A model generated the notes under the pieces. That model did no database searches. It worked only from the letters and a program-made list of their open reading frames with translations, and was not told the DNA's origin. Source: Sphingomonas sp. Root241 (GTDB taxonomy: Bacteria; Pseudomonadota; Alphaproteobacteria; Sphingomonadales; Sphingomonadaceae). Taken from it: 64,000 nucleotides of DNA. Below, one piece after another: positions 54,189 through 62,246 of this stretch. Numbering within the stretch: the first letter of the stretch is position 1; each line of letters begins with the position of its first letter. The DNA is taken from NCBI RefSeq assembly GCF_001428865.1, contig NZ_LMIV01000001.1:491776-555775 (forward strand), written 5' to 3'. Position numbers and translations under genes: made by a program.

Positions 54189-54983
54189 ATGCGGGCACGC
54201 GGCAAGTTCGTACTGGCAGTGATGGGTGCAGTGGCGCTGTTCGCCGCACTGGCCGAGCCCGCCGAGGCGCGGCGGCGCTTTCGTTTCGGCAGCTTCGGCG
54301 GCTTTGGCGGGAGCAGCGGCTATGCCGAGAAGATCGACAAGGTCTACGACCTGCCCGACACCGGCACCTATTTCCACGACGGCAAATATTACGACCTCGG
54401 CGCCTTTTATCAGGTCCGTGACGGTGCCGAGATATATCCCGCCGAGCCGAGCTTCGTGCTCTATAATGGCGATCGCTATGTGAAATTGGGCGGTGCCGAG
54501 CTCACGATGCTCACCGTCGAGCTCGGGCTGGATCCCACGGCGACCTATCGCGCCAACTATTCTTCGAAGATCGCGGTGCGGCCGAAAAGCGCCAACGAGA
54601 TCGAGCGGCTTCCGGGCGAGACGAACGAACAGCTCCTGGAACGCGTGCGCCGCATGGCGCATGCACAGAGCAAGGGCAGCGAGCCGGCGGCCGGCACCGC
54701 CGCGAAGGTGGGCGCCGGCTGGACCTTCGCTTTCTTCCTGCCAGTACTGCTGATCGGCGGGATATTCGTGTTCGGGCTGCGGAAGTTCCTCCGCCGGCGC
54801 GTCGCCGATGTGCTCGCCGCGGAACCCGAGATGGGCGCTGCCGACGTCAATACCGCCACCTTCGACCAGCGCATCGCGGCGCGGCTGCGCGAGCTCAATG
54901 GCGGGCAGGGCGAAGCGACGGGCCAGCCGGCCGCCGCACCGGGGATGCCGGCGCCGCGCACCTTCGGGCGGAAAATGGCCTAG
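54189..54983 (+). CDS. Exported or membrane protein, unknown function
   Basis: A 264-residue protein with a signal peptide (residues 1-27, AEPAEA cleavage), a Gly/Phe/Arg-rich start to the mature part (RRRFRFGSFGGFGGSSG), a soluble domain with YDLPDTGTYFHDGKYYDLG and KLGGAELTML, and one C-terminal membrane helix (about 177-197, FAFFLPVLLIGGIFVF) before a cytoplasmic tail. No family recognised. It sits between the divergent cobT gene and the convergent cobS gene; a role with cobalamin synthesis is not indicated. Confidence 0.7.
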   Translation: MRARGKFVLAVMGAVALFAALAEPAEARRRFRFGSFGGFGGSSGYAEKIDKVYDLPDTGTYFHDGKYYDLGAFYQVRDGAEIYPAEPSFVLYNGDRYVKLGGAELTMLTVELGLDPTATYRANYSSKIAVRPKSANEIERLPGETNEQLLERVRRMAHAQSKGSEPAAGTAAKVGAGWTFAFFLPVLLIGGIFVFGLRKFLRRRVADVLAAEPEMGAADVNTATFDQRIAARLRELNGGQGEATGQPAAAPGMPAPRTFGRKMA

Positions 54984-55183
54984 GCGCCTCTCCAACCGCA
55001 CTGGACCCGCTAGCGCGCCAGAAGGGCTTGGCAGCCGCGGGCCGGATACCGCCGTTGACACGCCGGCGGTTGACACGCTTTCGACTTTCCGCAGGCTGAC
55101 AAGATACGGTAAGTATCTCGTTTTGAACGATAAAATGAAATGCGCGGTTGACACGGTCTGACTCTTCGCGCCAGTCGCGCGGC

Positions 55184-55277
55184 ATGCGCGTTGACACATG
55201 CGCGTTGACACATGCGCGTTGACACATGCGCGTTGACACATGCGCGTTGACACATGCGCGTTGACACATGCGCGTTG
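55184..55277. repeat. 14-bp tandem repeat (ATGCGCGTTGACAC)n
   Basis: Six perfect 14-bp copies (55184-55267) and a seventh partial copy up to 55277. Each unit contains TTGACA, the sigma-70 -35 consensus, but the array lies between convergent gene ends with no start codon downstream. Three isolated GTTGACAC words precede it. Copy number is likely variable between strains. Confidence 0.95.
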
Positions 55278-55371
55278 CCATGCTGGAGGGAGATCGATCC
55301 GACAGTGTCAAAGAGCGGGTGGCGAGACCCCACACCTTGGGGTGAAAACCCAAGCAACCTTGATAAATTCA

Positions 55372-55403
55372 GTCATCCCGGCCTTGAGCCGGGATCCCGC
55401 TTC
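55372..55403. repeat. REP-like palindrome, second copy
   Basis: GTCATCCCGGCCTTGAGCCGGGATCCCGC, then TTC: a stem CCCGG/CCGGG around CTTGA, the same plan as 36993-37021. Typical extragenic palindrome near a gene end. Confidence 0.7.
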
Positions 55404-55492
55404 TTCTGCTCGTCCCAAAGGCCGGGGCGACGAGGGAATGAGGCAAGCAGACGAAATCCTACATTGCAATGCCGAACGACCGGCATTTCAGG

Positions 55493-56500
55493 CTAGGCCG
55501 ACTTGCTGACCACGCTCTCGGGCAGGTCCTTGCCGAACACCCGCTGGTAATATTCGGCGACCTGCGCGCGCTCGGCCTCGTCGCATTTGTTGAGGAACGA
55601 GAGGCGGAAGGCGAAGCCGATATCGCCGAAGATCAGCGCGTTCTGCGCCCAGGTGATCACCGTGCGGGGCGACATCACGGTCGAGATGTCGCCGTTGATG
55701 AAGCCCTTCCGGGTCAGATCGGCGACGCGGACCATGTTCTCCACCGTCTCCTTGCCGCCCGGCTTGTCATACTCGCCCGACTTGGCGAGCACGATCTGCG
55801 CCTCGACCGCGGCGGGGAGATAGTTGAGCGTCACCACCACGTTCCAGCGGTCCATCTGGCCCTGGTTGATCTGCTGGGTGCCGTGATAGAGCCCGCTGGT
55901 ATCGCCGAGGCCGACCGTGTTGGCAGTGGCGAACAGGCGGAACCACGGGTTGGGGCGGATCACGCGATTCTGGTCGAGCAAGGTCAGCTTGCCCTCGGTC
56001 TCCAGCACGCGCTGGATCACGAACATCACGTCCGGGCGCCCCGCGTCATATTCGTCGAACACCAGAGCGGTAGGCGTCTGGATCGCCCAGGGAAGCAGGC
56101 CTTCGCGGAATTCGGTGACCTGCTGACCGTCCTTGAGCACGATCGCGTCACGGCCGATCAGGTCGATGCGGCTGATATGTGCGTCGAGGTTGATGCGGAT
56201 GCACGGCCAGTTGAGGCGGGCGGCGACCTGTTCGATGTGCGTCGACTTGCCGGTGCCGTGATAGCCCTGGATCATCACGCGGCGATTGTGCGCGAAGCCG
56301 GCGAGCACGGCGAGCGTGGTGTCGGGATCGAACACATAGGCCGGATCGAGATCGGGCACGCGCTCGTCCGCTTCGCTGAAGGCGGGGCATTCCATGTCCG
56401 AATCGATGCCGAACAGGTCGCGCACCTTCACCATCTTGTCGGGCGAATCGAGGATCGTCGTCTCGCGACTATCGGGCTGGGTGTTGGGGATGTCGGCCAT
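55493..56500 (-). CDS. cobS: Cobaltochelatase subunit CobS
   Basis: A 335-residue AAA+ ATPase that, with CobT and CobN, drives cobalt insertion in aerobic B12 synthesis. Walker [10 protein letters not shown] at residues 79-87, Walker B LVFDEYD at 146-152, sensor ATANTVG and the long helical C-terminus match the family. ATG 56500 gives a 7-base spacing to AGGA; ATG 56503 and TTG 56515 are alternatives. Separated from cobT by a convergent gene and the repeat region. Confidence 0.96.
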   Translation of the reverse strand: MADIPNTQPDSRETTILDSPDKMVKVRDLFGIDSDMECPAFSEADERVPDLDPAYVFDPDTTLAVLAGFAHNRRVMIQGYHGTGKSTHIEQVAARLNWPCIRINLDAHISRIDLIGRDAIVLKDGQQVTEFREGLLPWAIQTPTALVFDEYDAGRPDVMFVIQRVLETEGKLTLLDQNRVIRPNPWFRLFATANTVGLGDTSGLYHGTQQINQGQMDRWNVVVTLNYLPAAVEAQIVLAKSGEYDKPGGKETVENMVRVADLTRKGFINGDISTVMSPRTVITWAQNALIFGDIGFAFRLSFLNKCDEAERAQVAEYYQRVFGKDLPESVVSKSA

Positions 56501-56582
56501 CATCGCTTCCTGCAAGAACGCCTCGCGAGTTAGTGGGCTGTTTGCCGCACCGCAACGTCAAAGCGCAGGGGGCCTCCGCCTA

Positions 56583-57278
56583 TCAGTCGTTGGAGAAGAC
56601 GGGAAGGGCAAACAGGTCGACGAAGCGCTGGCCGAGCACAATATCGCCGGTTACGGTCACGCGACCCTCGCGCATCGACTCGATCAGCGGGTCGCGGCCG
56701 TAGAATGTCGCCGCCAGATTCGTCGGTTCGCCGGCGAAGATCACATCGGCCCCTTCGGGATCGCGCCGCTCGATTTCGAGCATGCCGTTCACGATCTGCG
56801 CGCGGAAGGGCTCGCCGCCGATGCGGAAGCCGAGATCGGGCGCGAAATCGGGATCGGCCGCACCGTCCATCATCGTTCGCAGCGAGAGCATGAAGGCGCC
56901 GTTGCTGAGCGGCAGCGTCACGTCGTGCGCGGGCGATCCCGCCGCCCAGCGGCTGAGCGCGAAGATCGGCTCCTCCAGCGCGCGGCCCCATTTGGTGAGC
57001 TCATAGACCTGGGCGTTGGTGGGCGAGGGCAGGGTGCGGCGACGCAATATGCCGGCTTTCTCCATGCCTTCCAGCCGTTGGGTCAGGATGTTGGCGCTCA
57101 GCCCCTCCAGCGCCCCGCGTATCTCGCCGAAGCGCCTTGGGCCCAACAGCAGTTCTCGGGCGATCAGCAGGGTCCAACGCTCGCCTACCAGATCCATTGC
57201 CAGAGCGGTTCCGCAGGCGTCGAGATACCAGCGGCGCGCCTTGCCGAGATCGATGGTAGTTATTTTTTGTGACTCCAT
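56583..57278 (-). CDS. HxlR-family regulator with SCP2-like C-terminus
   Basis: A 231-residue protein. Residues 15-110 are an HxlR winged helix: CGTALAMDLVGERWTLLIAR, FGEIRGALEGLSANILTQRL, YELTKWG. The C-terminal half (LRTMMDG, PFRAQIVNGMLEIERRDP, RVTVTGD) resembles an SCP2 sterol-carrier-like ligand domain, a known combination. Its start codon lies inside two AT-rich direct repeats (57258-57300), likely operators. Divergent from DUF899 and the long detoxification operon, which it probably controls; ligand unknown. A role in quinone or electrophile response is possible. Confidence 0.85.
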   Translation of the reverse strand: MESQKITTIDLGKARRWYLDACGTALAMDLVGERWTLLIARELLLGPRRFGEIRGALEGLSANILTQRLEGMEKAGILRRRTLPSPTNAQVYELTKWGRALEEPIFALSRWAAGSPAHDVTLPLSNGAFMLSLRTMMDGAADPDFAPDLGFRIGGEPFRAQIVNGMLEIERRDPEGADVIFAGEPTNLAATFYGRDPLIESMREGRVTVTGDIVLGQRFVDLFALPVFSND

Positions 57279-57300
57279 AGTTGCTTTTTATAACTGAGTC
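57258..57300 (+). promoter_or_regulatory. Probable promoter/operator of the DUF899 operon
   Basis: TTGTGA (57267-57272) and TATAAC (57289-57294) are 16 bp apart, a fair sigma-70-type promoter for the plus-strand operon, and overlap two similar AT-rich words: AGTTATTTTTTGTGACTC (57258-57275) and AGTTGCTTTTTATAACTGAG (from 57279), spaced about 21 bp, consistent with two turns of DNA for a dimeric HxlR regulator. Confidence 0.55.
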
Positions 57301-57355
57301 GCGCATCAAGATCAAGAAAGCGATTCGCGACAGCGGACAAGCGGAGGTTTGCGTG

Positions 57356-58066
57356 ATGATCGAAACGATCCTGGCTCCGGCCGAGATACTGGCGGCGCGC
57401 TGCGAGGCGCGCTGGCCCGGCGAAAGCGCCGAATATCGTGCCGCGCGCACTGCGCTGTTGGCGGAGGAAATCGAGCTGCGCCGGCACATCGAACAGGTCG
57501 CCGAACAGCGCCGCGCACTTCCGCCGGGACCCGAAGTCACCCGTGAATACAGTTTCGAAGGCGCCGAGGGCCCTGTCACGCTGGAGGCGCTGTTCGGCGA
57601 CAAGGATACGCTCGTCGTCTACACCTGGATGTTCGGGCCGCAGCGCGAACGGCCTTGCCCGATGTGCACGTCGTTGCTCTCGGCCTGGGAAGGCGAGGCG
57701 CTCGACATCCAGCAACGTATCGCGTTCGCAGTGACGGCGCGCTCGCCGCTCGACAAGCTCCGCGCCTTTGCCGAGGAGCGCGGCTGGCGGCATTTGCCGC
57801 TCTATTCGGACGCCGAGCAGACGTTCAGCCGCGATTTCGGTGCGCTCGCCCCCGACGGTGGCGACATTCCGCAGCTCCTCGTCTTCTCTCGCCGCGACGG
57901 CACCATCCGGTTGTTCTGGGCGGGAGAGATGGACGACAGCACTGCGGACCCGGGCCAGGACCCGCGCGGTGCACCCGATTTGATGCCGCTTTGGACGATT
58001 CTCGACTCCACCCCCGAAGGACGCGGTGCAGACTGGTACCCGTCGCTCACGTATCCGACGAAATGA
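57356..58066 (+). CDS. DUF899 (thioredoxin-like) protein
   Basis: A 236-residue protein of the DUF899/AhpC-like thioredoxin-fold family: VTREYSFEGAEGPVTLEALF, LVVYTWMFGPQRERPCPMCT (the CxxC of the fold, CPMC), FAEERGWRHLPLYSD, FSRDFGA. Members are annotated as putative dithiol-disulfide oxidoreductases. ATG 57356 has GGAGG 8 bases upstream. First gene of the operon divergent from HxlR, followed at 14 bp by a glyoxalase-type gene. Confidence 0.9.
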   Translation: MIETILAPAEILAARCEARWPGESAEYRAARTALLAEEIELRRHIEQVAEQRRALPPGPEVTREYSFEGAEGPVTLEALFGDKDTLVVYTWMFGPQRERPCPMCTSLLSAWEGEALDIQQRIAFAVTARSPLDKLRAFAEERGWRHLPLYSDAEQTFSRDFGALAPDGGDIPQLLVFSRRDGTIRLFWAGEMDDSTADPGQDPRGAPDLMPLWTILDSTPEGRGADWYPSLTYPTK

Positions 58067-58080
58067 AAAGGAGAAGAACG

Positions 58081-58521
58081 ATGCCCCAGATGATCTTCGT
58101 GAATTTGCCCGTGAAGGACGTGGCCAAGTCGACTGCCTTCTACGAGGCGATCGGTTGCACCAAGGATCTTCGCTTCAGCAACGAAGCGGCGAGTGCGATG
58201 CAGCTTTCCGACGAGATCGTGTTCATGATCCTGTCGCAAGACTTCTTCAAAACCTTCACGCCGAAGCAGATCGCCGACGCGCATGCCACGACCGAAGTGC
58301 TGATCGCGCTGTCGCGCGACAGCCGCGATGCAGTGGACGCGATCGTCGAGGCGGCGGCGGCGGCCGGCGGCAAGGCAGATATCCGGGAGAAGCAGGACAT
58401 GGGCTTCATGTACGGCCGGTCTTTCGAGGATCCCGACGGCCACATCTTCGAGCCGATGTTCATGGACATGGAAGCGGCGATGGCCGCCTTCCCCGAGGGA
58501 CCGGCACACGAGCCGGCCTGA
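58081..58521 (+). CDS. VOC/glyoxalase-family protein
   Basis: A 146-residue single VOC domain: MPQMIFVNLPVKDVAKSTAF, YEAIGCTKDLRFS, then DMGFMYGRSFEDPDGHIFEP. The terminal H-x-x-E pattern (GHIFEP) supplies metal ligands in VOC enzymes. GGAGAAG before ATG 58081. Probable lyase, dioxygenase or resistance-type protein; substrate unknown. Belongs to the HxlR-controlled operon. Confidence 0.88.
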   Translation: MPQMIFVNLPVKDVAKSTAFYEAIGCTKDLRFSNEAASAMQLSDEIVFMILSQDFFKTFTPKQIADAHATTEVLIALSRDSRDAVDAIVEAAAAAGGKADIREKQDMGFMYGRSFEDPDGHIFEPMFMDMEAAMAAFPEGPAHEPA

Positions 58522-58544
58522 TCGAGTGAAACAGGAGAGGTAAA

Positions 58545-59027
58545 ATGGACAAGCTGACCACTTGCATCTGGTACAATTATACCGCCGAGGAAGCGGCGAA
58601 CTTCTACGCGTCGCTGCTTCCCGACAGCCGCGTCACCCGCGTCCAGCGCACGCCGGCCGACACGCCTTCGCAAAAGGCGGGTGAAGTGATCGTCGTCGAG
58701 TTCGAGGTGCTGGGCCAGAAATTCGTCGGCCTCAACGGCGGCCCGATGTTCCCCCAGACCGAGGCGGTGAGCTTCATGATCCTCACCGACAGCCAGGAGG
58801 AGACCGATCGGCTGTGGAACGCGATCGTCGGCAATGAGGGCGCGGAAAGCGCGTGCGGCTGGTGCAAGGACAAATGGGGCGTCAATTGGCAGATCACGCC
58901 CAAGCGGATGATGGAGCTGATCTGGGACAATCCCGATCCCGCCTCCGCGAAACGCGCGATGGATGCGATGATGCAGATGCGCAAGATCGACATCGCGACG
59001 ATCGAGCGCGCCGCGGCTGCGGCCTGA
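58545..59027 (+). CDS. VOC-fold PhnB-like protein
   Basis: A 160-residue protein: MDKLTTCIWYNYTAEEAANF, YASLLPDSRVTRV, FEVLGQKFVGLNGGP and CGWCKDKWGVNWQITP, typical of the 3-demethylubiquinone-methyltransferase/PhnB subgroup of VOC proteins, whose enzymatic role is uncertain. AGGAGAGG lies before ATG 58545. Second VOC gene of the operon; 10 bp from the next gene. Confidence 0.88.
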   Translation: MDKLTTCIWYNYTAEEAANFYASLLPDSRVTRVQRTPADTPSQKAGEVIVVEFEVLGQKFVGLNGGPMFPQTEAVSFMILTDSQEETDRLWNAIVGNEGAESACGWCKDKWGVNWQITPKRMMELIWDNPDPASAKRAMDAMMQMRKIDIATIERAAAAA

Positions 59028-59037
59028 GGAGAGCGAC

Positions 59038-59700
59038 ATGACCGGCCAACCGACCATCAGCGCCTTTTGCTGGGTGCCCGATTTCGCTCGCGGCCTCGTC
59101 CGCGACCTGCGCGTCCGCTGGGCGCTGGAGGAAGCGGGGAAGGGCTATGCGGTGCGCAAACTCGATCCAAGGGGCGAGCGCCCGACGGACTATTTCATCG
59201 AGCAGCCCTTCGGCCAGGTGCCGAGCTACCGGGACGAGCAGGTCAGCCTGTTCGAATCCGGAGCGATCGTGCTCCATATTGGCCAGTCGAGCGAGGCACT
59301 GCTGCCGGCCGATCCGGGCGAGCGCGCCCGCGCCACGGCGTGGGTGATCGCGGCGCTCAACAGCATCGAGCCCTATCTCCAGCAGCTCGCCACGATCGAC
59401 CTGTTCAGCGCCGGCGAGGATTGGGCGAAGGCGCGGCGGCCCGAAGTAGTCAAGATGATCCAGGGCCGGCTCCAGCGGCTCGCCGATCATCTGGGGAATC
59501 GCGAATGGCTCGAGGAGCGCTTCACTGCGGGCGACCTGATGATGGTCACCGTGCTGCGCATCGTACGCGGCACCGGACTGGTCGAGCAATTCCCCACGCT
59601 CGCCGCCTATCAGGCGCGGGGCGAAGCGCGCCCCGCCTTCCAGCGCGCATTGGCGGCGCAGTTCGCCGATTTCGAAGAACCGGAACCCGTGGCCCCCTGA
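59038..59700 (+). CDS. Glutathione S-transferase
   Basis: A 220-residue transferase with an N-terminal thioredoxin-like domain (PFGQVPSYRDEQVSLFESGA is the cis-Pro and glutathione-binding SxxI-type motif) and a helical C-terminal domain (FTAGDLMMVTVL). The usual N-terminal catalytic Ser/Tyr region reads ISAFCWVPDFARG. It conjugates glutathione to electrophiles or acts as a peroxidase; substrate unknown. Confidence 0.87.
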   Translation: MTGQPTISAFCWVPDFARGLVRDLRVRWALEEAGKGYAVRKLDPRGERPTDYFIEQPFGQVPSYRDEQVSLFESGAIVLHIGQSSEALLPADPGERARATAWVIAALNSIEPYLQQLATIDLFSAGEDWAKARRPEVVKMIQGRLQRLADHLGNREWLEERFTAGDLMMVTVLRIVRGTGLVEQFPTLAAYQARGEARPAFQRALAAQFADFEEPEPVAP

Positions 59701-59742
59701 GCGGCGCGGATAAAAAGCGGATAAAAAGAGGAGAGAGAGAAG

Positions 59743-60102
59743 ATGTCTTACATTGATGGATTCGTCGTGCCCGTACCCGAGGGCAAGAAGGAAGCTTATC
59801 GCGAGATGGCCGCAAAGGCCGCGCCGATCTTCCGGGAATATGGCGCTACGCGCGTGGTCGAAGCCTGGGGCAACGACCTGCCGCGCGGCAAGACCACCGA
59901 CTTCTTCATGGCGGTGAAGGCCGAGGAGGCCGAGAATGTGGTCTTCTCGTGGATCATCTGGCCTTCGAAGGAGGCGCGCGATTCCGGCTGGGAAAAGGTG
60001 ATGGCCGACGAGCGGATGAAGCCGCCGGCCGATATGCCCTTCGACGGCAAGCGCATGTTCTGGGGCGGCTTCGAGCCGATCGTCGACGAAGGCGAAGGCT
60101 GA
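59743..60102 (+). CDS. DUF1428 protein
   Basis: A 119-residue DUF1428 member: MSYIDGFVVPVPEGKKEAYR, VVEAWGNDLPRGKTTDFF, FSWIIWPSKEARD, RMFWGGFEPI. The fold is dimeric ferredoxin-like; function unknown. GAGAGAGAG precedes ATG 59743. Followed at 8 bp by a strong hairpin (60110-60136). Confidence 0.92.
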   Translation: MSYIDGFVVPVPEGKKEAYREMAAKAAPIFREYGATRVVEAWGNDLPRGKTTDFFMAVKAEEAENVVFSWIIWPSKEARDSGWEKVMADERMKPPADMPFDGKRMFWGGFEPIVDEGEG

Positions 60103-60109
60103 ACCCCGA

Positions 60110-60136
60110 TCCTCCCCGAGTTCGCCTCGGGGAGGA
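60110..60136 (+). terminator. Perfect 11-bp hairpin between DUF1428 and VOC genes
   Basis: TCCTCCCCGAG (60110-60120) and CTCGGGGAGGA (60126-60136) form a perfect 11-bp stem with loop TTCGC. There is no T-run and another operon gene follows 20 bp later, so it may attenuate transcription or set mRNA stability within the operon rather than end it. Confidence 0.6.
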
Positions 60137-60156
60137 ACTGACAAAGGAGACTCATC

Positions 60157-60927
60157 ATGACCAATCCGCATGGAACGCCGATCTGGTACGAGCTGATGAC
60201 CGCCGATCCCGACAAGGCGCTGCCCTTCTACGAGAAGGTGATAGGCTGGAGCGCGGTTCCCTATGCCAATGACACGATCGTCGACACCGGCGGCTACACC
60301 GTGTTCAACGCGCCGGACAGCCAAGGCGTCGCGGGCCTGATGAAGGTCCCTGATCCGGGGCCGCGGCCCGGCTGGTACGGCTATATCGGCGTCGATGACG
60401 TCGATGCCGCCGCGCAGAAGATCGTAGCAGGAGGTGGCAGCATCCATATGCCGCCCACCACGCTGGAAGGCGTCGGCCGGATGGCGATGGTCGCCGATCC
60501 GCAGGGCGTGGTCTTCTACGTCATGAAGGGCTCCAGCCCTGAAGGCAGCACTGCGTTCAAGCGCATGGCGCCGGGGCACGGCGAATGGAACGAGCTCCAG
60601 ACCAGCGACGATCAGGCCGCGCTCGCTTTCTATGGCGACCAGTTCGGCTGGACGAAGGACGGCGCGATGCCGATGGGCGAGATGGGCGATTACAGCTTTC
60701 TCGGCCATGACGGCGGCATGATCGGCGCCGTGATGAAGGCGCCTCCGGGCGAGACGCCGGGCTGGAACTATTTCTTCCGGGTCGGCGACATCGACGAAGC
60801 GAAGCAGCGCATCGAGGAAGCCGGCGGCAGCATCGTCCAGGAGCCGATGGAAGTGCCCGGCGGCGACTTCGTGATCTATGCCAAGGACCCGCAGGGCGCG
60901 AAGTTCGGCGTGGTGGGTTCGCGCTGA
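60157..60927 (+). CDS. Double-VOC-domain protein
   Basis: A 256-residue protein of two tandem VOC domains: IWYELMTADPDKALPFYEKV at the front, GVVFYVMKG closing domain 1, then a repeat beginning EWNELQTSDDQAALAFYGDQ and closing with DPQGAKFGVVG. Two-domain VOC proteins of this size are often annotated as glyoxalase or 27-kDa antigen-type proteins of unknown substrate. AAGGAG precedes ATG 60157. Its TGA overlaps the next ATG (TGATG, 60925-60929). Confidence 0.9.
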   Translation: MTNPHGTPIWYELMTADPDKALPFYEKVIGWSAVPYANDTIVDTGGYTVFNAPDSQGVAGLMKVPDPGPRPGWYGYIGVDDVDAAAQKIVAGGGSIHMPPTTLEGVGRMAMVADPQGVVFYVMKGSSPEGSTAFKRMAPGHGEWNELQTSDDQAALAFYGDQFGWTKDGAMPMGEMGDYSFLGHDGGMIGAVMKAPPGETPGWNYFFRVGDIDEAKQRIEEAGGSIVQEPMEVPGGDFVIYAKDPQGAKFGVVGSR

Positions 60928-61574
60928 TGCTCGAGCTCTATGCGCACCCTTTTTCGTCATATTGCTGGAAGGTGCTGATCCCGCTCTACGAGAACGACAC
61001 GCCGTTCGAGTATCGGATGATCGAGGATCCGGCGAACGCCGCCGAACTTGCCCGGCTGTGGCCGCCGGGCAAGTTTCCGCTCCTCGTCGACGATGGCCGT
61101 CCGGTGATCGAATCGAGCGTCATCATCGAGCACCTCCAGCGTTTCCATCCCGGCGCGGTCGCCTTCCTTCCCGAGGGCGACGCGGCGCTCGAAGTGCGAA
61201 TGCTCGATCGCATCTTCGACAATCACGTGATGAACCAGATGAATCGGGTGGTTGCGGACGCATTGCGCGGCCCGGAGCGGCACGACCCGATCGAGGTCGA
61301 GCAGGCAAAGGCGGCGTTGCAGAAGAGCTATGCCTGGCTGGAGACCTGGCTCGAGGGCCGCGAATGGGCGGCGGCGGGCGCCTTCTCGCTCGCCGACTGC
61401 GCAGCCGCGCCGGCGCTGTTCTACGCCGACTGGGTGGATCCGATCCCCGAGAAGCTGGTCAATCTGCGGGCCTACCGCGCCCGCCTGCTCGCCCGACCTT
61501 CGGTCGTGCGCGCGGTTGAGGAGGCTCGCCCCTATCGCGCCTATTTCCCCCTGGGCGCCCCCGACAGAGACTAG
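60927..61574 (+). CDS. Glutathione S-transferase
   Basis: A 215-residue transferase: MLELYAHPFSSYCWKVLIPL (active-site Ser with SxxC), then PGKFPLLVDDGRPVIESSVI (cis-Pro and ESS glutathione motif), and a C-terminal helical domain with FSLADCAAAPALFYADWV. Translationally coupled to the upstream VOC gene. Substrate unknown. Confidence 0.9.
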   Translation: MLELYAHPFSSYCWKVLIPLYENDTPFEYRMIEDPANAAELARLWPPGKFPLLVDDGRPVIESSVIIEHLQRFHPGAVAFLPEGDAALEVRMLDRIFDNHVMNQMNRVVADALRGPERHDPIEVEQAKAALQKSYAWLETWLEGREWAAAGAFSLADCAAAPALFYADWVDPIPEKLVNLRAYRARLLARPSVVRAVEEARPYRAYFPLGAPDRD

Positions 61575-61580
61575 GAGAGA

Positions 61581-62246
61581 ATGTCGATGCGTAGAATCAT
61601 CGGTGGTGTGTTCCAGTCGCTCGATGGCGTGATGCAGGCGCCGGGAGGGCCGAGCGAGGACTGGACCGGCGGCTTCGCGCTCGGCGGCTGGTCTGCGACC
61701 TTTTGGGACGAGGCGATGGGCAATGCGATGGGCGCGATGTTCGGAGGGCCTTTCGACTTGCTGCTCGGGCGCAAGACCTGGGAGATCTTCGCGGCGCATT
61801 GGCCCTATGTCGGCCCCGACGATCCGATCGGACCGGCGTTCGACAAGGCCAACAAATACGTCCTGACTCGCGGCGACGAGCCGCTCGAATGGCAGAACAG
61901 CCACCGCGTCGGCAGCATCGACGCGGTCGCCGGGATCAAGGCGGGCGAGGGCTCGGACATCCTGATCCAGGGCAGCACCACGCTCTATCCGGGCCTGTTC
62001 GCGGCAGGATTGATCGATCGGCTGTTCGTGATGACGTTTCCGGTGGTGCTGGGCGGCGGCAAGCGGTTGTTCGGCGATGGCACGCCGCCCTTCGCGCTCA
62101 AGCTGGTCGAGCATCAGACGAGCACCACCGGCGTGGCGATGGCGACGTACGAGCCGGCTGGGGAAGTGCCGATCGGCAGCTTCCAGATGTCCGAACCGAG
62201 CGCGCGCGAGCTGGCCCGGCAGGAACGGATGAAGCGCGAGGGCTAG
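61581..62246 (+). CDS. Dihydrofolate-reductase-like (RibD C-terminal) protein
   Basis: A 221-residue protein of the RibD C-terminal/DHFR superfamily: RRIIGGVFQSLDGVMQAPGG, DLLLGRKTWEIFAAHWP, ILIQGSTTLYPGLF and VVLGGGKRLFGDG. These small reductases use NAD(P)H; this subgroup's substrate is unknown. GGAGAG precedes ATG 61581. Last gene of the operon; its end overlaps that of the J-domain gene (62243-62246), which is transcribed in the opposite direction. Confidence 0.9.
   Translation: MSMRRIIGGVFQSLDGVMQAPGGPSEDWTGGFALGGWSATFWDEAMGNAMGAMFGGPFDLLLGRKTWEIFAAHWPYVGPDDPIGPAFDKANKYVLTRGDEPLEWQNSHRVGSIDAVAGIKAGEGSDILIQGSTTLYPGLFAAGLIDRLFVMTFPVVLGGGKRLFGDGTPPFALKLVEHQTSTTGVAMATYEPAGEVPIGSFQMSEPSARELARQERMKREG

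Larger units (their letters stand above)
54984..55492. other. Intergenic region with minisatellite and REP-like element
   Basis: About 500 bp between convergent gene ends without a gene. GTTGACAC occurs at 55054-55061, 55069-55076 and 55147-55154, and then at every unit of the tandem array 55184-55277. A REP-like palindrome follows at 55372-55403. Open frames here are repetitive artefacts. Confidence 0.6.

Noticed and set aside
55184..55277. The 14-bp tandem array as a CRISPR
   Set aside because: Units are contiguous with no spacers, and the period is too short; no cas genes nearby.
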